DNA of 64,000 nucleotides from Streptomyces sp. NBC_01267 (GCF_036241575.1 NZ_CP108455.1:6617001-6681000), one strand, 5' to 3'. Counted from the first letter of the stretch, positions 1-9,293 are shown. Translations and numbers: made by a program. The notes: generated by a model from the letters alone, not told the origin.

Positions 1-1284
1 GTACGGGACCACGGCATCTCCGGACTCACCGGCAAGTTCTACTTCAAGGACAACGGCCGCATCGCCAACGGCTGGCTCGTCGGGCTCTACGCCAAGCCGG
101 GCGTCGCGGGCCACCAGTGGTACGCACCGGTCAGCGCCGTCGTCATGGTGGGCCTGCTGTGGGTGGTGATCGCCCTCGTGGTGCGCAGGTCCGGCCGTAC
201 GGCGCCCCGCGGAGTGCCGCTGCTGGTGGCGTCCATGGTGTCGGTGGTCTTCTTCCTCGCCTCCACCAACACGTACAAGACCTTCTACTGGCCCGCCGCC
301 TCCGTGTCGCACACCCTGGCGCCGGTGCTCGCCTGCGCGGCGCTCATCCCGGTCCTGCTGGTGCGCGGGCCGCGCGGCCGGATCGCCGCCCTCGCGTTCG
401 CGGTGATCGCCGGGACCTTCCTGGGGACGCTGTCCGAGGAGACCTCGGTCGTCCTGCTGGTGGTCCTCTCCGCCGTCGTGCTCTTCGCCGGCCAGGTCTT
501 CACCGAGCAGGTACGGGGCTACGCCCGCCGCTGGTCCCTGGCCACCATGGCCGGGGTCGCCATCGGGATCGTCCTGCTGGTGACCTCCCCCGGCTCACGC
601 AACCGCCGCCAGCGGTACGGCGCGGGCACCTCGATGCTCGACCCCCACTCGCTGTCCGCCTCCATGGCGCACTACCTGGACATCCTGGGGACGGTCTTCT
701 CGACCTGGCAGTACCTGGGCGCGGTCGCCGCGGGACTGCTGCTCGGGCTGCTCGTACGGGAGAGGTCGTCCGGACCGCTGCTGCCCGTCCGGCCGTTCCT
801 GCTGGCCGGGGTGGGCGTGCTGGCATTCCTCGTCTCCGGGTACCTCTGCACGGTCATCACGTACCCGGTGTTCGGCGCGAAGGTGGAGCTCACCGAGCGG
901 ACGTGGAACGACTACCTGCTGCTCTACGTGCTGCTGCTCGCCGGGATCGGCGCCCTGCTGGGGCGGGCGATGCGGCGGCGACCGCTCGGGACGGTGACGG
1001 TGGCGGCCGCCGCGGCCGTGCTCTGCGCCGGTGTCTGCTTCTCACTGGCCGGTCCGCTGCACACCCTCGGGCACCAGATGCACGTGAGGGCGAAGCAGTG
1101 GGACCGTCAGGACGAGTGGCTGCGGCAGCAGGCGGCGGGCGGGGCCAAGGTCCTCCCGTACAAGCCGACGCACGTGGGGAAGATGCTGGAGCCGTTCAGC
1201 CACAAACCGAACGGCTGGCCCGCCAGTTGCGTCGCCCAGTACTACCACCTCGACCGTGTCACCCACGGGAAGCGGTTGCCCTGA
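1..1284 (+). CDS. DUF6056-like integral membrane protein (5' end outside window)
   Basis: The frame is open from base 1, so the start lies to the left. The visible 427 residues are strongly hydrophobic with about ten membrane segments and a conserved-looking loop GTFLGTLSEETS. That loop resembles the acidic first-loop signature of DUF6056 and GT-C type membrane proteins, which are often found beside GtrA/GT2 genes. A role in surface polysaccharide or glycolipid assembly is inferred from the convergent GtrA and GT2 genes. The last 26 bases overlap the 3' end of gtrA on the other strand. The product name is a family-level guess; the membrane nature is seen directly. Confidence 0.6.
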   Translation, partial: VRDHGISGLTGKFYFKDNGRIANGWLVGLYAKPGVAGHQWYAPVSAVVMVGLLWVVIALVVRRSGRTAPRGVPLLVASMVSVVFFLASTNTYKTFYWPAASVSHTLAPVLACAALIPVLLVRGPRGRIAALAFAVIAGTFLGTLSEETSVVLLVVLSAVVLFAGQVFTEQVRGYARRWSLATMAGVAIGIVLLVTSPGSRNRRQRYGAGTSMLDPHSLSASMAHYLDILGTVFSTWQYLGAVAAGLLLGLLVRERSSGPLLPVRPFLLAGVGVLAFLVSGYLCTVITYPVFGAKVELTERTWNDYLLLYVLLLAGIGALLGRAMRRRPLGTVTVAAAAAVLCAGVCFSLAGPLHTLGHQMHVRAKQWDRQDEWLRQQAAGGAKVLPYKPTHVGKMLEPFSHKPNGWPASCVAQYYHLDRVTHGKRLP

Positions 1285-1732
1285 CCGGTTCCTTCGGGCC
1301 GGACGTCCCGGAGTCGATGGCCCACCTGGCCAGCAGGAACGAGAACGGAGTGACAAGGACACCCGCGGCGAGAGCGGCGATGTCCTTGTTCATCCCGAGC
1401 AGGCTCACGGCCAGATAGAGCAGGATTCCGCTGCCCACGACGTTCACCGCGCCGGACAGCGGATACCGCGCGAAGGCGCGCCAGGTGGGCCGGGTGCGGC
1501 AGGTGATGTACGAGTTCAGCAGGAACGAGAACGTGATGCTCACCGCCCACCCCAGTACATGGGCCTCCAGGTAGGGGATCCAGCGGTTCAGCGTGGCGTA
1601 GACGGCGTAGTAGACCGCGGTGTTGGCGACCCCGATGGCCGCGAAGGTGAGGAACTGCCCGAGCGTACGGGTCTTCGTGGGCGGGGCCTGCGGGGCCTGC
1701 GCCCGGGTGTCCTGCGACTGCTGCGGGTTCAT
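1259..1732 (-). CDS. GtrA family membrane protein
   Basis: 157 residues. After a polar N-terminus of about 25 residues there are four hydrophobic segments, with the GtrA-type signature [16 protein letters not shown] in the first and a later [11 protein letters not shown]. GtrA-like proteins are thought to flip polyprenyl-linked sugars or to support cell-surface glycosylation. The start ATG overlaps the stop of the upstream GT2 gene by ATGA, so the two are translationally coupled. The GT2 enzyme probably makes the lipid-linked sugar that this protein handles. Confidence 0.85.
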   Translation of the reverse strand: MNPQQSQDTRAQAPQAPPTKTRTLGQFLTFAAIGVANTAVYYAVYATLNRWIPYLEAHVLGWAVSITFSFLLNSYITCRTRPTWRAFARYPLSGAVNVVGSGILLYLAVSLLGMNKDIAALAAGVLVTPFSFLLARWAIDSGTSGPKEPVRATASRG

Positions 1733-2718
1733 GAAGCCGGCCGCGCCGGGACCGCGGACTCCAGGGCGGAGCGGGGCGAGAACTCCTTCGGGGCGGTGTC
1801 CGTCTCGCGGACCACGTAGTGCGGCCGGCGCTTCGACTCGTGGTAGATCCGTCCCACGTACTCACCGATGACACCGAGGGTGGCGAGCTGGATGCCGCTG
1901 AGCGCGACGATCGCGGTGAGCAGGGTCGTGTAGCCGGGGGTGTCGACGCCGTCGAACGCGACGTTCCCGATGATCCACAGGGCGTAGGCGAGAGCGGAGA
2001 GGAAGAGGCAGAGCCCGGTGTGGATGGCCAGCCGCAAGGGCTTGCTGTTGAAGGAGAGCAGCCCGTCGATGCCGTAGTTGAGCAGTCGGCGGCCACCCCA
2101 CTTCGACTCGCCCGCCGCCCGCTCGACATTGCGGTAGGTGAAGCTGACCGTGTCGAAACCGATCCAGGAGAAGATCCCCTTCGAGAACCGGTTGCTCTCG
2201 GGGAGCGAGAGCACGCTGTCCACCGCCCGGCGCGAGAGCAGCCTGAAGTCCCCGGCCCCGTCGATGACCTCGACGTCCATGCAGCGCCGGACGATCCGGT
2301 AATACGTACGGCTGAGCGCGGTCCGCAGCTTTCCCTCGCCCGCACGGTCGCGCTGGGCGACGACCTGGTCGTAGCCGTGGCGGTGCAGATCCAGCATGCG
2401 CGGAAGCAACTCCGGCGGGTGCTGGAGGTCGGCGTCCATCAGAACGGCCGCGTCGCCGCCCGCCATCCGCAGGCCGGCGAGCATGGCCGACTCCTTGCCG
2501 AAGTTGCGGCTGAAGGAGGTGAAGCGCACCCGGGGGTCGTCGGCCGCGAGTCGACGCAGCTGACGCAGGGTCTGGTCACTGCTGCCGTCGTCGACGTAGC
2601 AGATCTCGAAGGTCTCCCGGGTCGGTTCGAGAGCGGCGACCAACGCGGTGTGGAACGCGTCGATCACCTCCGCTTCGTTGAAGCACGGTACGACAACCGA
2701 AAGGTGCACCATCGTCAT
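1729..2718 (-). CDS. Family 2 glycosyltransferase, polyprenyl-phosphate sugar synthase type
   Basis: 329 residues. The N-terminal GT-A domain shows [19 protein letters not shown] and the DxD region [11 protein letters not shown]. The C-terminus carries two membrane segments (about 230-290) followed by [15 protein letters not shown]. This is the architecture of GtrB/DPM1-like enzymes that load a sugar onto undecaprenyl phosphate at the inner membrane face. A GGAG lies just upstream of the ATG at 2718; ATG at 2712 is an alternative start. It is co-transcribed with gtrA through a 4-base overlap. Confidence 0.88.
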   Translation of the reverse strand: MTMVHLSVVVPCFNEAEVIDAFHTALVAALEPTRETFEICYVDDGSSDQTLRQLRRLAADDPRVRFTSFSRNFGKESAMLAGLRMAGGDAAVLMDADLQHPPELLPRMLDLHRHGYDQVVAQRDRAGEGKLRTALSRTYYRIVRRCMDVEVIDGAGDFRLLSRRAVDSVLSLPESNRFSKGIFSWIGFDTVSFTYRNVERAAGESKWGGRRLLNYGIDGLLSFNSKPLRLAIHTGLCLFLSALAYALWIIGNVAFDGVDTPGYTTLLTAIVALSGIQLATLGVIGEYVGRIYHESKRRPHYVVRETDTAPKEFSPRSALESAVPARPAS

Positions 2719-2938
2719 TCACTCCGTGTCTGTGTGCGAACGGCGATCCCTCTTCGGGAATCGCTACTCATGAAGAACGGTGAGACGACGGAGTGGTTGC
2801 CTGTCGTGACCAAACCGATTCAGACTTTGCACCAATGGGCCATGCCACTCGAAAAGGCTCCGAACGGCGTGAGCCGGACTTCGTGGCCGAAAACCTACCT
2901 GTGGCAGTACGGTCCGGTGCCGGGTGCGGGCACCGCGA

Positions 2939-3118
2939 TCAGCCCGCGCGGACCTCCTCGGGGACGCGGTGGCGCATCGGCGTGCGACCCCAGAACTGTG
3001 CCGGGTCCGCCTCCAGCAGCGCCTGGTCGGCCAGTTTCCGGGCCTCGGCGAGCACGTCGCCGTGTTCCCGGACCAACTGGTCGTATATCGGCGAACCGGG
3101 GGTGGGGAGAGAGTCCAC
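2939..3118 (-). CDS. Small hypothetical protein, 59 aa
   Basis: GTG start at 3118 preceded by AAGGA at about 10 bases. The product is acidic and helical-looking, with IYDQLVREHGDVLAEARKLAD in the middle and a C-terminus QFWGRTPMRHRVPEE. No known domain is recognised. It lies about 95 bases after the MarR gene on the same strand and could belong to that transcript. Codons show the strong G/C third-position bias of real genes here. Function unknown. Confidence 0.5.
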   Translation of the reverse strand: MDSLPTPGSPIYDQLVREHGDVLAEARKLADQALLEADPAQFWGRTPMRHRVPEEVRAG

Positions 3119-3213
3119 AGTCGTACGTTCCTTCGCTCTTGGGCGGTCCCTTCCAGCCGCTGGTGCCCGGAAAGCGACGGACCATGCGCGAGCGGGCCCG
3201 GCCGATGGCGGGG

Positions 3214-3720
3214 TCAGCCCAGCAGGCTGCCCAGCCGCCCTTCGAGCAGCACGAGCAGTTCGCCCAGCGACTCGGACAGCTCCTCCCGGCGCTGCTCGTC
3301 GATTCCGTCCAGCAGGGCCGCCTCGTACCGCAGTTGTTCGGGGAGCAGCCGGTCCAGGAGGGTGCGTCCCTCCTCGGTGAGCGACAGGTGCGAGACCCGG
3401 CGGTCGCGGTCGTCGGGCCGCCGGGCGACGAGCCCCCGCTCCTCCAGCTGCCGTACGCGCTTGGTCACCGCGGCGCCGGAGGCGAAGGTCTCGCGGGCGA
3501 TCCGGCCGGGCGTCAACTCGTGGTCGACGCGGCGCAGGGTGCCCAGGACGTCGAACTCCGGGCGGGAGAGCCCCTCCCGCCGGAGCGGGGCGTCGGCGGC
3601 CTGCTGCAGCAGTGCGGAGCAGCGGTTGAGCCGTCCGATCACGGCCATCGGGCCGGTGTCGAGACCGGGCAGCACCTGTCCCCACTGCCGGATCACCCCC
3701 GCGACGATGTCCTCGGCCAT
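3214..3720 (-). CDS. MarR family transcriptional regulator
   Basis: 168 residues, the usual MarR length. The winged helix-turn-helix reads LSRPEFDVLGTLRRV, then ASGAAVTKRVRQLEERGLVARR and the wing DRDRRVSHLSLTEEG. Dimerisation helices flank it. It starts 55 bases after the FUSC exporter stop on the same strand. This is the classic arrangement of a MarR repressor co-transcribed with the exporter it controls, and a TTTTAC/GTAAAA palindrome sits just upstream of the exporter. The inducer is probably an aromatic or phenolic compound (inference). Confidence 0.88.
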   Translation of the reverse strand: MAEDIVAGVIRQWGQVLPGLDTGPMAVIGRLNRCSALLQQAADAPLRREGLSRPEFDVLGTLRRVDHELTPGRIARETFASGAAVTKRVRQLEERGLVARRPDDRDRRVSHLSLTEEGRTLLDRLLPEQLRYEAALLDGIDEQRREELSESLGELLVLLEGRLGSLLG

Positions 3721-3775
3721 GTACCCCTCCTCGCTCTCGGTCCGGGACGATTCTGCCTCCCGTTCGCCGGGCGGC

Positions 3776-5491
3776 CTAAGCCAGTACCGGCGGGGCGGTG
3801 TGGCGGACCAGGAGCGACAGCGTGTGGTGACCGTGCAGCTCGGCCGAGGCGACGTGCTCCGAGGGCAGGGCCCGCTGCCACCACTCGCCCGACGCCACGT
3901 CGACGGCCTCGCGCAGCTCCACGAGCGCCAGCGCCAGGCGGTCGCGGGCCCATCCCGCGGTGTGGTCGGGAGCCGCGTCCGGGGCGAGTACGCCGCGGGC
4001 CGTGGTCTCCGCTGCGGTGACCCGGTCCAGGGCCTGGTGGATACGGTCGGTGGCCCGGCGGTTGGTGACCAGCAGGCAGCAGGCCAGCCCCACCAGCGTC
4101 CCCGCCAGGGTGTCCAGGGCGCGGTCGGAGATCAGGGTGCGGGCCGGCACGGTGGTGCCGAACTCGGTGAGCAGCAGCGCCATCGGGGTGACACAGATCG
4201 ACCCCAGCCAGTAGTTGCGCGTGATCAGCGCCTCCGCGCCGATCTGGAAGGTCAGGGCGAGCAGCACCATCGCCAGGTGACCGGTGTGGATCAGCGGCAG
4301 CAGGGCGAAGAAGAGGGCGAGCCCGAGCAGGTTGCCGATGAGCCGTTGGACGGCCCGCTGCCAGGTGAGCGTGGTGTTCGCCTGGAAGACCGAGGCCGCC
4401 GTGACGACGGCCCAGTACGGGTGCCCGACGCCGACCGCCAGCGAGGCCCATCCCGCGAGCGTGCAGCCGACGGCCACCCGGGCTCCGATCGGCAGCAGCG
4501 GAGATCCGGGCCGCAGCCGCGCCAGGATGGCCCGCACGCCACCGGCCCGGTCCGGCACCGGAAGCCTGGGCAGGTGGCTGACCCCGTTGCTCCCGGCCGC
4601 GGTCCGGGAAATCGCAGGCAGGGACCGGTCGCGTCGCAGGGAGCGGGCCAGCTCCGCGCACCGCTGGGCCTCCGCGGCCGGATCTGCGGCCGGACGGCCG
4701 GCGGCCGGTTCCGCCGCGGGCGCGGCCAGCGCGGATTCCGCGTGGACGAGCAGCCGTTCCAGACCGGCCCGGTCCGTGCTGCCGGAGGGAACGAGGAAGA
4801 GTGTGTGCCAGGCGGCGTTGACCGCGGTGGCGGTGGCCCGCCGGCCGGGGAGCGCGCCCGTCCGTTCCGCCCGCCACAGTCCGGCCGCCGCTTCCAGGGC
4901 GCGGGCGACCGCGATCCGCTCCGGCCCCTGCGGCCGGACCAGCGCGGGCGCCATGCAGACGAGCCAGGCCACCGCCCCGCCGCCGACGGCGAGGGCCAGA
5001 TGCAGGGGCAGCTGGCTCAGGTGCTGGGGTACGAAGAAGGCGGAGGCCGCGATGAAGGTGAGGATGAGGCTGCCCGGCGGACCGATACGCGTCGCGTCGC
5101 AGACCATCTTGTGAACGGCGGCGAGCAGCGAGGCCAGCAGGACCAGCAGCGCGGGCGAGCTGATCAGCGAGCCGGCCAGCAGGGCGGCACCGAGGCTCGC
5201 CACCATGCACAGCACCACCCGCACCAGGGTGCGGGCCCGCGCGGCGTAGGGCAGGCCGTGTGCGTACAGCGCGCACATCGCACCGGCCGAGGTGTACAGG
5301 ACGAGGTCCATCCGGCCCAGCGCCAGGAGCGTCACATCGGGCACGGCGAGCGCCGCCGCCGCGCTCAGGGCGGGCTTGTGCCAGCCGTCGACGGGCCGTC
5401 GCAGCTGCACGGTGGTCCGCAGGGGCAGCGGACGGACCCGCTGGGGGCGGGGCGGCGCGCCCGCGTGCGGGCTGCTGGCGTGTTTCGGCAT
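3776..5491 (-). CDS. FUSC family exporter
   Basis: 571 residues with two blocks of hydrophobic helices (about 30-180 and 330-480) separated and followed by soluble regions. This is the FUSC/YccS/ArAE layout. The second block holds SLAVGVGHPYWAVVTAASVFQ, typical of FUSC domains. Members export aromatic acids or similar weak acids. The gene ends 55 bases before the MarR gene. It could relieve toxicity of phenolic products from the adjacent srs operon, but that link is only positional. Confidence 0.85.
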   Translation of the reverse strand: MPKHASSPHAGAPPRPQRVRPLPLRTTVQLRRPVDGWHKPALSAAAALAVPDVTLLALGRMDLVLYTSAGAMCALYAHGLPYAARARTLVRVVLCMVASLGAALLAGSLISSPALLVLLASLLAAVHKMVCDATRIGPPGSLILTFIAASAFFVPQHLSQLPLHLALAVGGGAVAWLVCMAPALVRPQGPERIAVARALEAAAGLWRAERTGALPGRRATATAVNAAWHTLFLVPSGSTDRAGLERLLVHAESALAAPAAEPAAGRPAADPAAEAQRCAELARSLRRDRSLPAISRTAAGSNGVSHLPRLPVPDRAGGVRAILARLRPGSPLLPIGARVAVGCTLAGWASLAVGVGHPYWAVVTAASVFQANTTLTWQRAVQRLIGNLLGLALFFALLPLIHTGHLAMVLLALTFQIGAEALITRNYWLGSICVTPMALLLTEFGTTVPARTLISDRALDTLAGTLVGLACCLLVTNRRATDRIHQALDRVTAAETTARGVLAPDAAPDHTAGWARDRLALALVELREAVDVASGEWWQRALPSEHVASAELHGHHTLSLLVRHTAPPVLA

Positions 5492-5540
5492 GCAAAAAGC
5501 TTAACAGGTGTTTTACTCGTAAAAGAATGTCGGGGGCGGG
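5492..5540 (-). promoter_or_regulatory. Promoter/operator region of FUSC-marR
   Basis: This AT-rich 49-base gap lies between the srsC-like stop and the FUSC start. It contains a perfect 6-bp inverted repeat TTTTAC-TC-GTAAAA at 5511-5524, next to CTTAACAGGTG. Size, AT content and position fit a MarR-type operator (inference). Confidence 0.5.
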
Positions 5541-6554
5541 CTACTGGAGTGCCCGGACGGCAGCCGCGAAGACGGCCGGTACGCGGGCTGCCGCGGGCAC
5601 GACGAGGCGCGCGGTCCGGGGGCGGCTGCTCGCGGCCAGGAGGGCTCCGGTCAGCAGCCGGTGGCGCCGGGTCAGCCGGGCCCAGGCGCTCTCGTACGCC
5701 TCCGGGCGGCCCGCGGCCAGGCACCGGACGGCCGCTTCCGCGGTGGCCAGCGCCAGGGCGATGCCCTCGCCGGTGAGGGCATCGACGTACCCCGCGGCGT
5801 CACCGACGAGCAGCACCCGCCCGGCTGACCGGCGCTTCGCCCGCTGCCGCAGCGGGCCCGCGCCGCGGACCGTGCTCGCGTGCGGACCGCTCAAGGCGGC
5901 GGCCAGGGCGGGGAATCGGGTCAGATGGTCGTCGTACCCCCGGCGGATCCGGCTCAGTACGGCGACCCCCACCAGGTCCTCACCGACCGGAGTCACATAG
6001 GCCTCGCCGTACGGGGACCAGTGGACCTCGACGAAGTCGGTCCACGGCGCGCAGTGGTAGTGACGGCGCAGCCCGTACCTGGCCGGGGAGCGGTCGGGCA
6101 GCTCCAGGCCGAGGCCGCGGCGCACCGGCGAGTGCAGCCCGTCGGCGGCGACCAGCCAACGCGCGGTGAGACCGGCCGCGCCGACGGAGTCCCCGGTCTG
6201 GGTGACCGCGCCGATCCGGCCCGTGACCATCCGTACGCCCAGTTCGCGGGCGCGCCGGTGGAGCGCGGTGTGCAGCACGGTCCGGCGGATGCCCAGCCCG
6301 GCGGCGCCCCGGAACGGTGCCTCGGCGCGGGAGGCCCCGTCCAGATAGCGGATGCCGCGCAGCTCACGCCCCGTCACCTCGACGCCCAGGTCGCGCAGTG
6401 CGGCGACCCCGCCGGGCATGACGCCTTCCCCGCAGGCCTTGTCCACGGGAGTGGTCCGCGGCTCCACGACGACCGCCTCCATACCGGCCAGCGCGGCCCG
6501 CACCGCGGTGGCCAGACCGGCCGGACCGCCGCCCGCCACCAGCACATCGATCAC
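5541..6554 (-). CDS. srsC: FAD-dependent phenolic lipid hydroxylase (SrsC-like)
   Basis: 337 residues from GTG at 6554. The N-terminus has the Rossmann FAD motif VAGGGPAGLATA. A CGEGVMP element follows near residue 55, and the second FAD motif VLLVGDAAGYVDALTGEG is near 270. This is the geranylgeranyl-reductase/aromatic hydroxylase flavoprotein fold. The start overlaps the methyltransferase stop by GTGA. The order type III PKS, methyltransferase, flavoprotein matches srsABC of S. griseus, where SrsC hydroxylates alkylresorcinol methyl ethers to quinone-type phenolic lipids. The role here is inferred from that synteny. Confidence 0.82.
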   Translation of the reverse strand: MIDVLVAGGGPAGLATAVRAALAGMEAVVVEPRTTPVDKACGEGVMPGGVAALRDLGVEVTGRELRGIRYLDGASRAEAPFRGAAGLGIRRTVLHTALHRRARELGVRMVTGRIGAVTQTGDSVGAAGLTARWLVAADGLHSPVRRGLGLELPDRSPARYGLRRHYHCAPWTDFVEVHWSPYGEAYVTPVGEDLVGVAVLSRIRRGYDDHLTRFPALAAALSGPHASTVRGAGPLRQRAKRRSAGRVLLVGDAAGYVDALTGEGIALALATAEAAVRCLAAGRPEAYESAWARLTRRHRLLTGALLAASSRPRTARLVVPAAARVPAVFAAAVRALQ

Positions 6555-7096
6555 GCCGTGACGTCCTGTCCCGTACCGGGCCGTGGTGCCTCCGCGGCGG
6601 TCAGCGCCCCGTTCTCGCAGCGGATGCGGACGGACAGCAGTACGGCGTCGAGCGCGGTGAAGGCCAGCGCGGTCACCCACGCGGTGTGTACCAGCGGCAG
6701 CGCGATGCCCTCGGCGACGACGGCCACGTAGTTCGGGTGCCGCATCCACCGGTAGGGCCCGCCCCGTACCAGTGGCAGTCCCGGAACGACGATCACCTTG
6801 GTGTTCCAGCGCGGCCCCAGCGTCCCGATGCACCACCAGCGCAGGCCCTGCGCGGCCACCAGCACGGCCAGCATCGGCAGGCCCAGCGCGGGCAGGAACG
6901 GCCGGGCGCCGAGCCAGGTCTCGGCCACGCAGCCCGCCAGCAGGCCGGTGTGCAGGGCGACCATCGCCGGATAGTGGCCGCGCCCCGCGACGGTCGCACC
7001 GCGCGCCGTGCTCCAGCGCTCGTTGCGTCGGGCGACGGCGAGTTCGGCGACGCGTTCGGCGGCGACCGCGGCCACCAGCAGCACGTACCAGATCAT
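6551..7096 (-). CDS. srsB: Isoprenylcysteine carboxyl methyltransferase-like, SrsB-like O-methyltransferase
   Basis: 181 residues with four to five membrane helices. The C-terminal ICMT signature GGPYRWMRHPNYVAVV binds S-adenosylmethionine. This membrane methyltransferase family includes SrsB, which methylates alkylresorcinols in S. griseus. The ATG at 7096 is preceded by a GGAGG-like run inside the 13-base gap after the PKS stop. The gene is coupled to the downstream hydroxylase by a GTGA overlap. Confidence 0.82.
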   Translation of the reverse strand: MIWYVLLVAAVAAERVAELAVARRNERWSTARGATVAGRGHYPAMVALHTGLLAGCVAETWLGARPFLPALGLPMLAVLVAAQGLRWWCIGTLGPRWNTKVIVVPGLPLVRGGPYRWMRHPNYVAVVAEGIALPLVHTAWVTALAFTALDAVLLSVRIRCENGALTAAEAPRPGTGQDVTA

Positions 7097-7109
7097 GGGG
7101 TCCTCCGGA

Positions 7110-8177
7110 CTACCAGCGCAGCAGAACCATTTCGCACGAGAACCCGGGGCCCATCGCCAGCAGCAGCCCGGGGGTGCCCGGTGCCGGACGGTCCCCGGCG
7201 AGGGTGTCGCGCAGCACGTGGAGCACCGAGGACGAGGACAGGTTGCCCACGTCGGCGAGGTGGCGCCAGGTGATGTCGAGCGCCCCGTCCCGCAGTTCGA
7301 GCGCGTCACTGACGGCTTCCAGGACCTTGGGGCCGCCGGGATGGCAGACCCAGGCGGCCACGTCCTTCGGCTTCAGCCCGTGATCGCCGAGGAAACTCCG
7401 TACGTCCGGGGCGAGATGACGGCGGATCATGTCCGGTACGGAAGGGTCGAGCACGACCTGGAAGCCCGAGCTCTTGATGTCCCATCCCATGATGTGCTCG
7501 GTGTCGGGATAGAGCGTGCTGCGGGTGTCCACGACGGTCGCCCCCGGACCGCCGGTCGCCACGTCGGAGCGGTCCGCACCGCAGGCGACGACCGCAGCCG
7601 CGCCGTCCCCGAAGAGGGCGGAGGCGATCAGGTTGGTCATCGAGCTGTCACCGCGCTGAAGCGTGAGCGAGCACAGCTCGACGGAGAGCAGCACCGCCAC
7701 CTGGTCCGGTCTGCCGACCAGGAAGTCGTGCATCCGGGCCAGCCCCGCGGCGCCCCCGGCGCAGCCGAGACCGAACAGCGGCAGCCGCTTGATGTCGCGG
7801 CGCATACCGAGACGCACGGCCAGCCGCGCGTCGATGGAGGGCGTCGCGATGCCGGTGACCGAGGTGAAGATCAGCAGGTCCACGTCGTCGGCGGCCAGCC
7901 CGGCCGCGTGCAGGGCGCCCCGGACGGTCTTCGCGCCCAGCTCGGTGGCGCCGGTGATGAACGCGTCGTTCGCGGCGCCGAACCCGTCGAGTTTCCCGTA
8001 CTCCTCCAGCGGCAGCGTCATGTGCCGTGAGTGGACCTTCGCACTCCGGTGCAGCCGGTCGAGCGCCCGCCGGTCGGCGCCCGCGGGCAGGCAGGCGCGG
8101 GCCACCATGTCGGTGATCTCGTGCTGGGGATGGCGGTGCGGTGCCAAGGTGCCGTGAACGGCTGCGATCCGGGTCAT
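7110..8177 (-). CDS. srsA: Type III polyketide synthase, alkylresorcinol synthase type
   Basis: 355 residues, normal for chalcone/stilbene synthase-like enzymes. The catalytic triad is visible: Cys in LFGLGCAGGAAGL, His in WVCHPGGPK and Asn in DVGNLSSSSVL. It probably extends long fatty acyl starters with malonyl/methylmalonyl units to form alkylresorcinols that insert in membranes. The start ATG at 8177 has GGGAG six bases upstream and suits the family length better than the ATG about 70 bases further upstream. First gene of the srsABC-like operon. Confidence 0.9.
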   Translation of the reverse strand: MTRIAAVHGTLAPHRHPQHEITDMVARACLPAGADRRALDRLHRSAKVHSRHMTLPLEEYGKLDGFGAANDAFITGATELGAKTVRGALHAAGLAADDVDLLIFTSVTGIATPSIDARLAVRLGMRRDIKRLPLFGLGCAGGAAGLARMHDFLVGRPDQVAVLLSVELCSLTLQRGDSSMTNLIASALFGDGAAAVVACGADRSDVATGGPGATVVDTRSTLYPDTEHIMGWDIKSSGFQVVLDPSVPDMIRRHLAPDVRSFLGDHGLKPKDVAAWVCHPGGPKVLEAVSDALELRDGALDITWRHLADVGNLSSSSVLHVLRDTLAGDRPAPGTPGLLLAMGPGFSCEMVLLRW

Positions 8178-8206
8178 GTGCTCTCCCGCCTCGGGGATGG
8201 CTTGCC

Positions 8207-8217
8207 CTGCATTGCAG
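8207..8217. promoter_or_regulatory. Palindrome upstream of srsA
   Basis: CTGCATTGCAG is a perfect 11-base inverted repeat (5+1+5), 30 bases before the srsA ATG. It lies between the divergent srsA and ubiA-like genes and could be an operator. No dedicated regulator gene is adjacent. Confidence 0.3.
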
Positions 8218-8334
8218 CATCCCCGCCCCCTCGGCGGAGGTCCCGACACACCCGGTGCCCCGACGGTCGGTTCGCCCGTACGCGCGGGAGCGGCGCAGCG
8301 CCACCGGGCAGGGGGCCGACCCTACGATCGCCGG

Positions 8335-9204
8335 GTGGGAACTCCCGAACAGCCGCTGGCCGGTCTCCCGGCCGGTCGACGCGGCGGTGTGACGGCCGCT
8401 CTGGCGGGTTCGTGTCACCCCGGCCCCGTGCTGGCGGTCACCGCCCTGATGGCCGCGCTCGCCGTCACCGCCGGGCAGAGCGCGCCGCGTTGTGCGCTGA
8501 CCGTGGCCGCCGTGCTCACCGGCCAGTTGTCGGTCGGCTGGTGCAACGACGCGTTCGACGCGCCCAGGGACATCGCCGCCCGGCAGCGCGGCAAGCCGCT
8601 GGTCGCCGGCGCGGTCGGCGTACGCACCGTCTGGACTGCCGCGTTCCTCGCGCTGGCGCTGTGCGTGCCCCTGTCGTTCGGCTGCGGGCCGCGGGCGGGC
8701 GCCGTGCATCTGACCGGGGTCGCGTGGGCCTGGGCGTACGACCTCAAGCTCAAGGCGACCGCCTGGTCCTGGCTGCCGTACGCGATCGGGTTCGCGGGCC
8801 TTCCGGCCTTCGTCGCGCTGGGGCTGCCGGGGCAGCCGTGGCCCGCGTGGTGGATCGTCGTCGCGGGCGCGCTGCTGGGGATCGGCGCCCATCTCGGGGA
8901 TGTGCTGCCCGACATCCGCAGCGATCTGGAGCTGGGGGTACGGGGCTGGCCGCACCGGCTGGGCCCCGACGGCGCGCGGCTGCTGCTGCCGGTCCCGCTG
9001 GTGGCCGCGTCGGCCGTACTGGTGCTGGGACCCGCCGGACCGCCGGACAGCTGGGCGCCGGCGGCTCTCGGAGTGGCTGCCGCTGTCGCGGTGGCCGGGA
9101 CGGTCGTGGGGCGCCGCCGGGAGCGGGCGGCGTTCGCCGCGGCGGTCACCGTCGCGGTGGTGGATGTGGCGCTGCTGCTGTGGAGCGGCGCCACCATCGC
9201 CTGA
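8335..9204 (+). CDS. UbiA family prenyltransferase
   Basis: 289 residues with about eight membrane helices. The two Asp-rich motifs of UbiA enzymes are present: NDAFDAPRD near residue 65 and DVLPDIRSD near 185. These coordinate Mg-pyrophosphate of the prenyl donor. GTG at 8335 follows a TACGAT box by seven bases, consistent with a leaderless transcript. It is divergent from the srsABC-like operon. Prenylation of a phenolic or quinone product is possible but unproven; chlorophyll-synthase-like or lipid roles are alternatives. Confidence 0.85.
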   Translation: MGTPEQPLAGLPAGRRGGVTAALAGSCHPGPVLAVTALMAALAVTAGQSAPRCALTVAAVLTGQLSVGWCNDAFDAPRDIAARQRGKPLVAGAVGVRTVWTAAFLALALCVPLSFGCGPRAGAVHLTGVAWAWAYDLKLKATAWSWLPYAIGFAGLPAFVALGLPGQPWPAWWIVVAGALLGIGAHLGDVLPDIRSDLELGVRGWPHRLGPDGARLLLPVPLVAASAVLVLGPAGPPDSWAPAALGVAAAVAVAGTVVGRRRERAAFAAAVTVAVVDVALLLWSGATIA

Positions 9205-9293
9205 ACGGACCGCCGTACGACGCGAGTCGGCGGTCGAGACCGGGGTCCGCGGAATCCGGTGCCGTGACGGGGCACGGCTCGCCGTGACAGGTC

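Noticed and set aside
2924..5776. A 950-codon plus-strand frame
   Set aside because: It covers the FUSC, MarR and small genes on the opposite strand, all with recognisable features; the sense frame is Arg/Ser-rich noise.
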